Assembly (NCBI GenBank): GCA_027487055.1 | Contig: JAIYEJ010000207.1 | Coordinates: 1-11,284, forward strand | Direction: 5' to 3' | Source of the DNA: Methylotenera sp. | GTDB taxonomy: Bacteria; Pseudomonadota; Gammaproteobacteria; Burkholderiales; Methylophilaceae | DNA length: 11,284 bases | Part shown: positions 1 to 8,705 of the stretch, in pieces | How the letters are laid out: the number at the start of each line of letters is the position of its first letter | Position numbering within the stretch: position 1 is the first letter of the stretch | Notes under the pieces: generated by a model | The model's input: the letters and a program-made list of their open reading frames with translations, nothing else | What the model was told of the DNA's origin: nothing | Databases searched by the model: none | Program-made: the position numbers and the translations under genes

Positions 1-3000
1 CACCCACACCCACTTCTTGGCCATCTTTAACCGTAATAATGCAACCTAATTGGAAAGTCACATTCACAGATTGATCACCACCTGCAATTTTAACTTCATT
101 ACCATTCGCGTCTAATAATTTAACTTGTGGACGCACACCTTTTGTTTGACCCGCACGTTGTTTAGGGTCGATTACCACCAATGATGACAAGCCAGTAACA
201 TCATCGATTTGTTTCGCAACTGTAATACCCTCTTCAACGTTCTCAAACTTAATAAAGCCTGCGTATTCAGTAATAATCGGACGCGTATGCGGATCCCAAG
301 TAGCAAGTACTTGACCAGCTTTAACCACTTTGCCATCCATTACCGTTAATGTCGCACCATAAGGCACTTTATGACGCTCACGCTCACGGCCATTGTCATC
401 AGCAATTATTACTTCACCATTACGCGAAATCACAATTTGCTCGCTACGATTATTTGTGACATAACGCATAGTAGAAGTGAAACTTAAAGTACCGTTAGAT
501 TTACTTTCCACTTGTGAAACAGAAGCCGCGCGCGATACCGCTCCACCGATGTGGAATGTACGCATTGTTAACTGTGTTCCTGGCTCACCGATTGATTGTG
601 CAGCAATTACACCAACTGCTTCACCCATGCTAATGAGCTTGCCACGGCCTAAATCTCGTCCGTAACAAGTAGCACAGATGCCATAACGCGTTTCACAAGT
701 AAGCGCTGTGCGCACTTTTACTTCATCAATACCTAGCGCATCGATTTTCTCAACTTCATCTTCGCCTAAAAGCGTACCTGCAGGATAGATCACTTCTTGC
801 GTTTCTGGATGAATTACATCTAACGCCGCTGTACGGCCTAAAATACGGTCATGTAATGGCTCAACCACTTCACCACCTTTTACTAAGGCTTTAGTGACTA
901 AACCGTCGCTAGTACCACAATCATGCTCTGTCACAACCAAATCTTGTGTTACATCCACTAGACGACGTGTTAAATAACCTGAGTTCGCAGTTTTTAACGC
1001 AGTATCAGCCAAGCCTTTACGCGCACCGTGTGTTGAAATAAAGTATTGCAACACGTTTAGTCCATCACGGAAGTTAGCCGTAATTGGCGTTTCAATAATG
1101 GAACCATCTGGTTTCGCCATCAAACCACGCATACCCGCTAATTGACGGACCTGCGCCGCAGATCCACGCGCACCAGAGTCCGCCATCATATAAATTGCGT
1201 TAAATGATTCTTGCTTAAGCGCCTTACCATCTTTGTCTTTAGCTTGATTTCCATCTGCATCTAGCACATTCTCTTCACGCAGTTGTTTCATCATCGCATC
1301 AGCAACTTTGTCGCCTGCACGACCCCAAATGTCGACCACTTTATTGTATCGCTCACCTTGTGTTACCAAACCAGAAACGTATTGATCTTCAATCTCTTTC
1401 ACCTCAGCCTCAGCTGCGCCAATCAGCGCACCTTTTTCTGGTGGTACTAACATGTCATTAATTGAAATTGAAATACCTGCTTTAGTTGCATAGGTATAAC
1501 CTGTGTACATCAATTTATCAGCAAAGATAACTGTTTCACGGATACCCACCTTGCGGAATGATGCATTGATCAGCTTTGAAATTTCTTTCTTTTTCAATGC
1601 TTTATCAATCAAACTAAATGGCAAGCCAGCTGGTAAGATTTCCGATAGCAAAGCACGTCCAACAGTTGTTTCGTATCGTGTTGTTTTTTCTGCTTTATTA
1701 CCTTCTACATCTAAATCAAACTCTTTAATACGTACTGTGATTTTTGCGTGCAAATCAATCATGTTTTGATCAAACACGCGCTGCACCTCTTTAACATCGG
1801 CAAAACGCATACCTTCACCACGTGCGGCAACCTTGTCCCGCGTCATGTAGTACAAGCCCAACACAATATCTTGTGATGGCACAATAATTGGCTCACCGTT
1901 GGCTGGAGACAATACGTTGTTTGAAGCAAGCATTAAGGTGCGTGCTTCCATTTGCGCCTCTAGGCTCAATGGAACGTGCACGGCCATTTGGTCACCGTCA
2001 AAGTCGGCGTTGAATGCCGCACAAACAAGCGGGTGCAATTGAATCGCTTTACCTTCAATCAAGATAGGCTCAAAAGCTTGAATACCTAAACGGTGCAAGG
2101 TAGGCGCACGGTTTAATAGTACCGGATGTTCGCGGATTACGTCCTCGAGGATATCCCATACTTCTGGTCCTTCTTCTTCTACTTTCTTTTTTGCTGCTTT
2201 AATGGTTGTTGCTAAACCTAACACTTCCAATTTATGGAAAATAAATGGTTTAAATAGCTCAAGCGCCATTTTCTTAGGCAAACCGCATTGGTGCAATTTC
2301 AGTTGTGGACCAACCACAATAACTGAACGACCTGAGTAGTCCACACGCTTACCAAGCAAGTTTTGACGGAAACGGCCGCCTTTACCTTTAATCATATCAG
2401 CGAGTGATTTCAATGGACGCTTGTTGGCGCCTGTCATCACTTTGCCGCGACGACCATTGTCTAGTAACGAATCTACAGCTTCTTGCAACATACGTTTTTC
2501 ATTACGTACAATGATTTCTGGTGCTTTTAACTCTAACAAGCGTTTCAAACGGTTGTTACGGTTAATCACGCGACGATACAAATCATTCAAGTCAGATGTC
2601 GCAAAGCGACCGCCGTCCAATGGCACCAATGGGCGTAACTCTGGTGGCAACACTGGCAAGATTTCCAAAATCATCCACTCTGGTTTAATGCCAGATTTTT
2701 GGAATGCTTCTAATACTTTTAAGCGTTTTGCGATTTTTTTAATTTTCGCTTCACTGCCTGTATCACGCAAGTCTTGACGTAGTGTTTCAATTTCATTATG
2801 AATGTTCATCGTGCGCAATAATTCGCGTACAGCTTCAGCACCCATGACAGCATTGAACTCATCACCAAATTCTTCTACTTTAGCTAAGTAATCATCTTCG
2901 GTAAGCAATTGACCACGTGTAAGCGGGGTCATACCAGGATCAACGACAATAAATGCTTCAAAGTACAATACACGCTCGATATCGCGCAATGCAATATCTA

Positions 3001-3382
3001 GCACCATACCCAAACGGCTTGGTAGTGATTTTAAGAACCAAATGTGCGCAACTGGTGATGCCAACTCAATATGGCCCATACGCTCACGACGTACCTTACT
3101 TAACGTAACTTCAACACCACATTTTTCGCATATAACACCACGGTGTTTTAAGCGTTTATATTTTCCGCACAAACACTCGTAATCTTTAATTGGGCCAAAG
3201 ATTTTTGAGCAGAACAAACCATCACGCTCAGGTTTAAAAGTACGGTAGTTAATGGTTTCTGGCTTTTTAACTTCGCCATATGACCACGAACGAATCTTCT
3301 CAGGTGAAGCTAATGCAATTTTAATCGCATCAAATTCTTCTTCTTGCGTAACCTGTTTAAATAAGTCTAATAGAGCTTTCAT
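1..3382 (-). CDS. rpoC: RNA polymerase beta' subunit (5' 1127 codons; runs off the window)
   Basis: Largest subunit of RNA polymerase, forming the catalytic centre together with beta. The reading frame is open from the ATG at 3382 to the window edge, and the last codons are outside. Residues 70, 72, 85 and 88 are the four cysteines of the N-terminal zinc finger. Residues 458-464 read NADFDGD, whose three aspartates hold the catalytic Mg2+. The second zinc site is Cys822, 896, 903 and 906. The trigger loop includes Met940, Arg941 and His944. Numbering equals E. coli up to the active site, then is 8 ahead because of a short Asp/Gly/Lys-rich insertion near residues 705-723. The window ends inside the region corresponding to the proteobacterial SI3 insertion of the trigger loop. 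The start is supported by an AAGGAG that overlaps the rpoB stop codon, 13 nt away, so translation is probably coupled. Identification is secure. Confidence 0.98.
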   Translation of the reverse strand, partial: MKALLDLFKQVTQEEEFDAIKIALASPEKIRSWSYGEVKKPETINYRTFKPERDGLFCSKIFGPIKDYECLCGKYKRLKHRGVICEKCGVEVTLSKVRRERMGHIELASPVAHIWFLKSLPSRLGMVLDIALRDIERVLYFEAFIVVDPGMTPLTRGQLLTEDDYLAKVEEFGDEFNAVMGAEAVRELLRTMNIHNEIETLRQDLRDTGSEAKIKKIAKRLKVLEAFQKSGIKPEWMILEILPVLPPELRPLVPLDGGRFATSDLNDLYRRVINRNNRLKRLLELKAPEIIVRNEKRMLQEAVDSLLDNGRRGKVMTGANKRPLKSLADMIKGKGGRFRQNLLGKRVDYSGRSVIVVGPQLKLHQCGLPKKMALELFKPFIFHKLEVLGLATTIKAAKKKVEEEGPEVWDILEDVIREHPVLLNRAPTLHRLGIQAFEPILIEGKAIQLHPLVCAAFNADFDGDQMAVHVPLSLEAQMEARTLMLASNNVLSPANGEPIIVPSQDIVLGLYYMTRDKVAARGEGMRFADVKEVQRVFDQNMIDLHAKITVRIKEFDLDVEGNKAEKTTRYETTVGRALLSEILPAGLPFSLIDKALKKKEISKLINASFRKVGIRETVIFADKLMYTGYTYATKAGISISINDMLVPPEKGALIGAAEAEVKEIEDQYVSGLVTQGERYNKVVDIWGRAGDKVADAMMKQLREENVLDADGNQAKDKDGKALKQESFNAIYMMADSGARGSAAQVRQLAGMRGLMAKPDGSIIETPITANFRDGLNVLQYFISTHGARKGLADTALKTANSGYLTRRLVDVTQDLVVTEHDCGTSDGLVTKALVKGGEVVEPLHDRILGRTAALDVIHPETQEVIYPAGTLLGEDEVEKIDALGIDEVKVRTALTCETRYGICATCYGRDLGRGKLISMGEAVGVIAAQSIGEPGTQLTMRTFHIGGAVSRAASVSQVESKSNGTLSFTSTMRYVTNNRSEQIVISRNGEVIIADDNGRERERHKVPYGATLTVMDGKVVKAGQVLATWDPHTRPIITEYAGFIKFENVEEGITVAKQIDDVTGLSSLVVIDPKQRAGQTKGVRPQVKLLDANGNEVKIAGGDQSVNVTFQLGCIITVKDGQEVGVG

Positions 3383-3395
3383 CTGAATTCTCTCC

Positions 3396-6300
3396 TTAAT
3401 TGCGATCTAAATCGATGTCGATAGCGAGTGAACGAATTTCTTTCACTAACACGTTGAATGACTCTGGCATGCCAGCATCGATTTTGTGTTCGCCTTTAAC
3501 AATGTTTTCATACACTTTGGTACGACCGTTGACGTCATCCGATTTGACGGTAAGCATTTCTTGTAAGGTGTACGAAGCACCATACGCCTCCAATGCCCAA
3601 ACCTCCATCTCACCAAAACGTTGACCACCAAACTGTGCTTTACCGCCCAATGGTTGTTGAGTAACCAATGAGTAAGGGCCAGTAGAACGGGCATGCATTT
3701 TGTCATCCACCAAGTGATGTAATTTCAATACATGCATATATCCCACAGTCACAGGTCGCTCAAAAGCATCGCCTGTGCGACCATCAAAGAGAGTCACCTG
3801 TGTTTTACCTGCATGGAACTGTAACTGCTTAGTACGCGCATCGTCATCTGGGAAAGCCAAGTCAAGCATTGCTTTAATGTCAGACTCTGCTGCACCGTCA
3901 AATACTGGTGTTGCAAAAGGCACACCATCTTGTAAATTGCGTGCTAACTCTACAACTTCAGCATCAGTATAAGACTTAATATCCTCTTTTTTACCTGTGC
4001 TGTCGTTATACACTTGCTCTAAAAACTTGCGAATTTCAGCAACTTTAACTTCAGACTCAAGCATTTCTTGAATACGCAAACCTAAACCCTTAGCTGCCCA
4101 ACCCAAATGCACTTCTAAGATTTGACCAATGTTCATCCGTGAAGGAACGCCAAGTGGATTCAACACGATGTCGAGTGGCGTACCATCCGCCATGTGTGGC
4201 ATATCTTCTACTGGACAGATTTTTGAAATCACACCCTTGTTACCGTGACGACCCGCCATTTTGTCACCTGGTTGAATGCGGCGTTTAACAGCCAAATACA
4301 CTTTCACCATTTTTTGTACGCCAGGTGGTAATTCGTCACCTTGGGTTAGTTTACGTTTTTTCTCGTCAAATTTGCTATCGAAAGCTACACGAGCTTGACT
4401 CAAGCTGTCCTTCAATTGTTCTAATTGACGTGCTGCTTCTTCGTCACTCAAGCGAATATCAAACCAATCATAACGACCGACTGAGTCAAGGTATTCCGCA
4501 GTAACTTTGTCACCTTTTTTCAGCTTGTTTGGACCACCAGTCGCAACTTTTCCATCCAACAAGCGACGGATACGACCGAAAGCATCATCCTCAACAATAC
4601 GCATTTGGTCAGCCAAATCTGTTTTGTAATGCGCTAGTTGGTCATCGATAATTTGTTGTGCGCGTGCGTCGCGGTCAATACCTTCACGCGTAAACACTTG
4701 CACATCAATCACCGTGCCGCTCATGCCTGAAGGCACACGTAACGATGTATCTTTTACGTCAGACGCTTTTTCACCAAAAATCGCACGTAATAGTTTTTCT
4801 TCAGGTGTTAGTTGTGTTTCCCCTTTTGGTGTCACTTTACCCACCAACACATCACCAGCTTCTACTTCAGCACCAATGTAGATAATACCTGACTCATCTA
4901 GACGTCCAAGCATACGCTCGCTTAAGTTAGAAATATCTTGTGTGATGTCCTCTGGGCCTAGTTTCGTGTCGCGGGCTACTACTGAAAGTTCTTCAATATG
5001 AATTGAAGTATAGCGATCGTCAGCAACTACACGCTCTGAAATTAAAATAGAGTCCTCGTAGTTATAGCCGTTCCAAGGCATAAAGCCTACCAACATATTT
5101 TGACCAAGTGCTAACTCACCCATGTCAGTAGAAGCACCATCAGCAACAATATCGCCACGCACCAAACTGTCACCAACCTTCACCAATGGGCGTTGATTGA
5201 TATTAGTATTTTGGTTTGAACGGGTATATTTAGTGAGGTTATAAATATCAACGCCTACCTCACCTGCTTTTGCTTCGTCATCATTTACACGAATCACGAT
5301 ACGTGACGAATCAACATAATCAACTATACCACCACGACGCGCTTGCACTGTTGTGCCTGAGTCAATTGCAACAGTACGCTCAATACCAGTACCTACAACT
5401 GCTTTTTCAGCACGTAAGCATGGCACAGCCTGACGTTGCATATTTGCGCCCATCAATGCACGGTTTGCATCGTCGTGCTCTAAGAATGGGATTAAAGATG
5501 CTGCCACCGATACAATCTGACTTGGCGCCACGTCCATATATTGCACGCGATCTGGCTGAGTCATTGTAAATTCATTTAAATGACGTGATGAAATAAGCGC
5601 TTCTTTAAATAGACCTTTAGTGTCCAACTCTGTATTTGCTTGCGCAATCATGAATTGGCTTTCTTCGATAGCAGACAAGTAATCAATCGTATCAGAAACT
5701 TTATTGCCCTCTACACGACGATAAGGTGTTTCTAGGAAACCGTATTGGTTGGTACGAGCATACAATGCCAGTGAGTTAATCAAACCAATGTTAGGACCTT
5801 CTGGCGTCTCAATCGGGCAAACACGACCGTAATGGGTTGAGTGTACGTCACGCACCTCAAAGCCTGCACGCTCACGGGTTAAACCACCAGGGCCTAGTGC
5901 AGAAATACGGCGTTTATGCGTAATCTCAGACAACGGGTTAGTTTGATCCATAAACTGTGACAATTGGCTTGAACCAAAGAATTCACGAATCGCGCTAGAA
6001 ACCGGTTTTGCATTAATTAAATCATGCGGCATTAAATTATCAGATTCCGCTTGGCTTAAACGCTCTTTAACTGCGCGCTCTACACGTACTAAACCGGCGC
6101 GGAATTGGTTTTCTGCCAACTCGCCAACTGAACGAATACGACGGTTCCCTAGGTGATCAATATCATCAATTTCGCCATGTCCATTCCGTAGTTCTAATAA
6201 AACGCCAATGACAGCAAGAATGTCGTCATTAGAAAGTATATTTGAACCTTGATCGCCTTGCACACCTACTCGCTCATAAAATTTACGCATCCAATTTGCA

Positions 6301-7568
6301 CTGCGTTCTTCTTGCTTTGTTGGGTAGGCGCGACGATTAAACTTCATACGACCTACAACAGATAAATCGTAGCGCTCTTCATTAAAGAACAAGCCATTAA
6401 ATAGTGCTTCCACAGCTTCTTCTGTTGGCGGTTCACCAGGGCGCATCATGCGATAAATCGCTACTTTGGCGCTATATTGGTCAGGAATTTCATCAATACG
6501 TAATGTTTGAGAAATAAAATCACCATGATCAAGATCATTCGTGTAAAGCGTATTAATTTCTGTTACTTTTGCTTCGATTAATTTTTCAATCAAAGTTTCA
6601 GTGATTTCGTCATTTGCAGTTGCTACGATTTCGCCTGTTTCTTTATCAACAATATTATTCGCAAGTGCACGACCCAAAATAAAGTCTGTAGGTACTACAA
6701 TTTTTGATACATTCGCTTTTTCAATATCACGAATATGTTTCACAGTAATGCGTTTATCTTTAGCTACGAGTACGTTGCCAGCCTTGTCCGTAATATCAAA
6801 TTTAGCGACTTCGCCACGTAAACGATCAGCAACTAATTCAAACTCAACGCCTTTAGGGCCGATATGGAAAGTATCAGTATCATGGAAAATTTCTAAAATT
6901 TGCTCTGGCGTAAAGCCTAATGCTTTAAGCAATATTGTTACCGGCATTTTACGACGGCGATCGACACGGAAATATAAATAATCTTTAGGGTCGAATTCGA
7001 AATCTAGCCATGAACCACGGTATGGAATAATCCGTGCTGAGAATAACAACTTGCCTGATGAATGCGTTTTACCACGATCGTGCTCAAAGAACACACCTGG
7101 GCTACGATGCAATTGCGAAACAATCACGCGCTCAGTACCGTTAATCACAAATGATCCATTTTCAGTCATCAAAGGCAATTCGCCCATGTAAACTTCTTGT
7201 TCTTTCACTTCTTTTACGGTGGGCTTTGAAGCCTCTTTATCCATAATTGTTAAGCGCACTTTGACGCGCAATGGCGCAGCGTATGTTAATCCTCGCTGCT
7301 GACATTCTTTAACATCGAATGGCTCACTACCTAGTTGGTAGCTTACATAATCTAAACGGGCGTTACCTGAATGGCTGATAATTGGAAAAACTGATCCAAA
7401 TGTTGACTCAAGGCCATCATTAGTACGTTTATCTGCTGGAATTTCTGCTTGCAAAAATGCCTTGTAAGATTCCAACTGCATTGCAAGTAAATAAGGTACT
7501 TCTTGCACACTTTCGCGTTTGGCAAAACTCTTACGAATGCGTTTTTTTTCGGTAAAGGAATAGCTCAT
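3396..7568 (-). CDS. rpoB: RNA polymerase beta subunit
   Basis: Second-largest subunit of RNA polymerase, 1390 residues, complete. I chose the ATG at 7568 (MSYSFTEKKRIRK) because it matches the family N-terminus and has AGGAG upstream; an in-frame ATG at 7622 would add 18 residues that do not look like the family. The rifampicin pocket is intact: Asp541, His551 and Ser556 correspond to E. coli Asp516, His526 and Ser531, so a rifampicin-sensitive configuration is expected. Position 518 (E. coli numbering) is Thr, as I recall for betaproteobacteria. GDKMAGRHGNKG carries the two active-site lysines, Lys1103 and Lys1111. The protein is 48 residues longer than E. coli RpoB; part of this is an insertion of roughly 20 residues after MKFNRR (from about residue 413), and the proteobacterial SI2 region is present. 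It lies 180 nt after rplL and 13 nt before rpoC. Confidence 0.98.
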   Translation of the reverse strand: MSYSFTEKKRIRKSFAKRESVQEVPYLLAMQLESYKAFLQAEIPADKRTNDGLESTFGSVFPIISHSGNARLDYVSYQLGSEPFDVKECQQRGLTYAAPLRVKVRLTIMDKEASKPTVKEVKEQEVYMGELPLMTENGSFVINGTERVIVSQLHRSPGVFFEHDRGKTHSSGKLLFSARIIPYRGSWLDFEFDPKDYLYFRVDRRRKMPVTILLKALGFTPEQILEIFHDTDTFHIGPKGVEFELVADRLRGEVAKFDITDKAGNVLVAKDKRITVKHIRDIEKANVSKIVVPTDFILGRALANNIVDKETGEIVATANDEITETLIEKLIEAKVTEINTLYTNDLDHGDFISQTLRIDEIPDQYSAKVAIYRMMRPGEPPTEEAVEALFNGLFFNEERYDLSVVGRMKFNRRAYPTKQEERSANWMRKFYERVGVQGDQGSNILSNDDILAVIGVLLELRNGHGEIDDIDHLGNRRIRSVGELAENQFRAGLVRVERAVKERLSQAESDNLMPHDLINAKPVSSAIREFFGSSQLSQFMDQTNPLSEITHKRRISALGPGGLTRERAGFEVRDVHSTHYGRVCPIETPEGPNIGLINSLALYARTNQYGFLETPYRRVEGNKVSDTIDYLSAIEESQFMIAQANTELDTKGLFKEALISSRHLNEFTMTQPDRVQYMDVAPSQIVSVAASLIPFLEHDDANRALMGANMQRQAVPCLRAEKAVVGTGIERTVAIDSGTTVQARRGGIVDYVDSSRIVIRVNDDEAKAGEVGVDIYNLTKYTRSNQNTNINQRPLVKVGDSLVRGDIVADGASTDMGELALGQNMLVGFMPWNGYNYEDSILISERVVADDRYTSIHIEELSVVARDTKLGPEDITQDISNLSERMLGRLDESGIIYIGAEVEAGDVLVGKVTPKGETQLTPEEKLLRAIFGEKASDVKDTSLRVPSGMSGTVIDVQVFTREGIDRDARAQQIIDDQLAHYKTDLADQMRIVEDDAFGRIRRLLDGKVATGGPNKLKKGDKVTAEYLDSVGRYDWFDIRLSDEEAARQLEQLKDSLSQARVAFDSKFDEKKRKLTQGDELPPGVQKMVKVYLAVKRRIQPGDKMAGRHGNKGVISKICPVEDMPHMADGTPLDIVLNPLGVPSRMNIGQILEVHLGWAAKGLGLRIQEMLESEVKVAEIRKFLEQVYNDSTGKKEDIKSYTDAEVVELARNLQDGVPFATPVFDGAAESDIKAMLDLAFPDDDARTKQLQFHAGKTQVTLFDGRTGDAFERPVTVGYMHVLKLHHLVDDKMHARSTGPYSLVTQQPLGGKAQFGGQRFGEMEVWALEAYGASYTLQEMLTVKSDDVNGRTKVYENIVKGEHKIDAGMPESFNVLVKEIRSLAIDIDLDRN

Positions 7569-7652
7569 AGCGTCTCCTGAAATTTTGAGGGTAGAAGACA
7601 AAACACTTTTCATCCACTGCAATGTTTTGATTTCTAACTTCGAATTATAAAA

Positions 7653-7668
7653 AACTGTTTATACAGTT
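7653..7668 (-). other. AT-rich hairpin followed by six T in the rplL-rpoB spacer
   Basis: On the minus strand AACTGT and ACAGTT form a perfect 6-bp inverted repeat around a 4-nt loop; the T's of the right arm run on into a total of six. The stem has only two G-C pairs, so it would be a weak terminator at best. It could also be an RNA-processing hairpin. It lies 84 nt upstream of the rpoB start. Confidence 0.35.
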
Positions 7669-7703
7669 ACATTTTGTTACAAATGGTATCGCTTAAAACG
7701 ACT

Positions 7704-7729
7704 AAAGCTGACGGTCTCCCGTCAGCCTT
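7704..7729 (-). terminator. Probable attenuator hairpin between rplL and rpoB
   Basis: The minus strand has GCTGACGG, a GAGA loop (a GNRA tetraloop), then CCGTCAGC. One G-U and two A-U pairs extend the stem to 11 bp. It is followed by UUU, a short break and UUUU. It begins 19 nt after the rplL stop and lies in the same place as the partial terminator in E. coli, which lowers rpoBC transcription relative to the ribosomal protein genes. The interrupted U tract suggests partial rather than full termination, which rpoB needs because no good promoter is visible downstream. The stem is seen; its function is inferred from position. Confidence 0.6.
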
Positions 7730-7732
7730 GCC

Positions 7733-7750
7733 AATTCAATTACTTGAATT
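7733..7750 (-). other. Inverted repeat overlapping the rplL stop codon
   Basis: AATTCAA and TTGAATT form a perfect 7-bp inverted repeat with a 4-nt loop. It includes the last bases of the rplL stop codon and sits just upstream of the GC-rich hairpin. The stem is AU-rich and may serve as part of an mRNA-processing or 3'-protection structure; this is inference. Confidence 0.35.
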
Positions 7751-8129
7751 ATTTAATTTCGCCAGTTGCGCCAGCTTCAATCAATTTTTTCAATGCTGCA
7801 TCTGCATCAGCTTTATTAACGCCTTCTTTAATTGCTTTTGGTGCGCCATCAACTAAGTCTTTTGCTTCTTTCAAACCTAACGCTGTTAATTCGCGAACGG
7901 CTTTAATTACGCTTACTTTTTGCTCGCCTGCTGTTAACAAGATAACGCTAAATTCAGTTTGCTCAGCCGCTGCTGCTGGGGCTGCGCCACCAGCTGCGCC
8001 ACCAGCTGCTACTGCTACTGCAGCTGCTGATACGCCAAATTTTTCTTCTACTTCTTTAATGAGCGCTGTTAGCTCCATTACTGTCATGCTACCTACAGCA
8101 TCTAAAATATCTGCATTTGAAATTGCCAT
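7749..8129 (-). CDS. rplL: 50S ribosomal protein L7/L12
   Basis: Stalk protein of the large ribosomal subunit, which recruits and stimulates translational GTPases such as EF-Tu and EF-G. It is 126 residues, close to the usual 120-125. Residues 1 to about 35 are the dimerisation domain that binds L10. A flexible Ala/Gly/Pro-rich hinge follows (about 36-56), encoded by GCT/GCA-type repeats. The C-terminal domain carries the conserved KVSVIKAVRELTALGLKEAK segment that contacts the GTPases. The ATG at 8129 has AAGGA seven bases upstream. It follows rplJ by 33 nt, the usual pairing, since L10 and L12 form one complex. A hairpin downstream probably sets the ratio of rplL to rpoB transcripts. Confidence 0.98.
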   Translation of the reverse strand: MAISNADILDAVGSMTVMELTALIKEVEEKFGVSAAAVAVAAGGAAGGAAPAAAAEQTEFSVILLTAGEQKVSVIKAVRELTALGLKEAKDLVDGAPKAIKEGVNKADADAALKKLIEAGATGEIK

Positions 8130-8162
8130 TTTTTAATCCTTAAATTGAATATGTTTTGTAAA

Positions 8163-8651
8163 TTAAGCTGCTTTAGTTTCACTTACCGCTGCTAACGCAC
8201 GTGCAAACTTAGTTGGCACTTCGTTGAGGGTACGTGCAAATTTCGCCAACAAATCTTCGCGACTGAGCATAGATGCCAATGCTTGAACGCCTGCGGCATT
8301 CAATACATCGTTTGGCATTGCGCCTGCTTTAATCACAAATTTATCGTTTGCTTTTGCAAAGTTGTTCATCACTTTTGCGGCTGATACTGGGTCGGCAGAA
8401 ATACCGAACACCAATGGACCTACCATATCGTTTGCCAAGTCTGAAAATGCAGTGCCTTCAACAGCACGACGTACTAGTGTATTTTTCAAAACACGTAAGT
8501 AAACGCCTGATTTTCGTGCTTCTGCACGCAATACGGTCATGTCTGCAACACCCATGCCGCGATACTCAGCTAGAACGATTGCTTGCGCTTTAGCGATTTG
8601 TTCACTAACTTCAGCAACTACTGCTTTTTTCTCTGTTAAATTAAGACTCAA
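8163..8651 (-). CDS. rplJ: 50S ribosomal protein L10 (probable TTG start)
   Basis: Base of the GTPase stalk: the N-terminal domain binds 23S rRNA next to L11, and the C-terminal helix binds L7/L12 dimers. From TTG at 8651 the product is 162 residues and begins MSLNLTEKKAVVAEVSEQ, the usual betaproteobacterial N-terminus. AAGGAG ends 7 nt before this TTG. There is no ATG nearby in frame. A GTG at 8705, itself preceded by AAGGA, would add 18 residues (MSGAKLSFVLSLTEGEKT) that overlap the leader and do not resemble the family, so I rejected it. Conserved parts include AEYRG, YLRVLKNTL, MVGPLVFG and KAGAMPN. L10, or the L10-L12 complex, is known to repress its own mRNA, and the 310-nt leader upstream fits that. 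Function is certain; the start is likely. Confidence 0.95.
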   Translation of the reverse strand: MSLNLTEKKAVVAEVSEQIAKAQAIVLAEYRGMGVADMTVLRAEARKSGVYLRVLKNTLVRRAVEGTAFSDLANDMVGPLVFGISADPVSAAKVMNNFAKANDKFVIKAGAMPNDVLNAAGVQALASMLSREDLLAKFARTLNEVPTKFARALAAVSETKAA

Positions 8652-8679
8652 GGTCTTTTCTCCTTCCGTTAATGAAAGT

Positions 8680-8696
8680 ACAAAACTTAGTTTTGC
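8680..8696 (-). promoter_or_regulatory. Hairpin just upstream of the rplJ Shine-Dalgarno
   Basis: The minus strand reads GCAAAAC-TAA-GTTTTGT, a 6-bp stem plus one G-U pair with a 3-nt loop. It ends 28 nt before the TTG start and some 15 nt before AAGGAG. It could help control ribosome access to rplJ as part of the autogenous leader. The stem is seen; the role is inferred. Confidence 0.45.
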
Positions 8697-8705
8697 ACCA
8701 CTCAC

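Noticed and set aside
2421..2777. 118-codon open frame on the plus strand
   Set aside because: Antisense to rpoC, low complexity (Arg/Ser/Lys-rich), no recognisable domain.
3446..3706. 86-codon open frame on the minus strand
   Set aside because: Out-of-frame reading of the rpoB 3' end; rpoB itself is intact and conserved there.
6601..6981. 126-codon open frame on the plus strand
   Set aside because: Wholly antisense to rpoB, with no family resemblance; a shadow of the conserved coding strand.
7653..7668. LexA-type box (CTGT...ACAG) upstream of rpoB
   Set aside because: The spacing between CTGT and ACAG is 4 nt, not the 8 nt of proteobacterial LexA boxes.
7644..7672. Promoter for rpoB: a perfect TATAAT at 7644-7649 on the minus strand
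   Set aside because: The hexamer 17 bp upstream is ATGTAA (three matches to TTGACA), and there is no extended -10. AT-rich spacers give such matches by chance; a start-site map would settle it.
7969..8030. Tandem GCT/GCA-like short repeats
   Set aside because: They encode the normal Ala/Gly/Pro hinge of L7/L12, not a separate repeat element.
7744..8136. 130-codon open frame on the plus strand
   Set aside because: Exactly antisense to rplL; its Ala/Pro-rich middle mirrors the L12 hinge codons.
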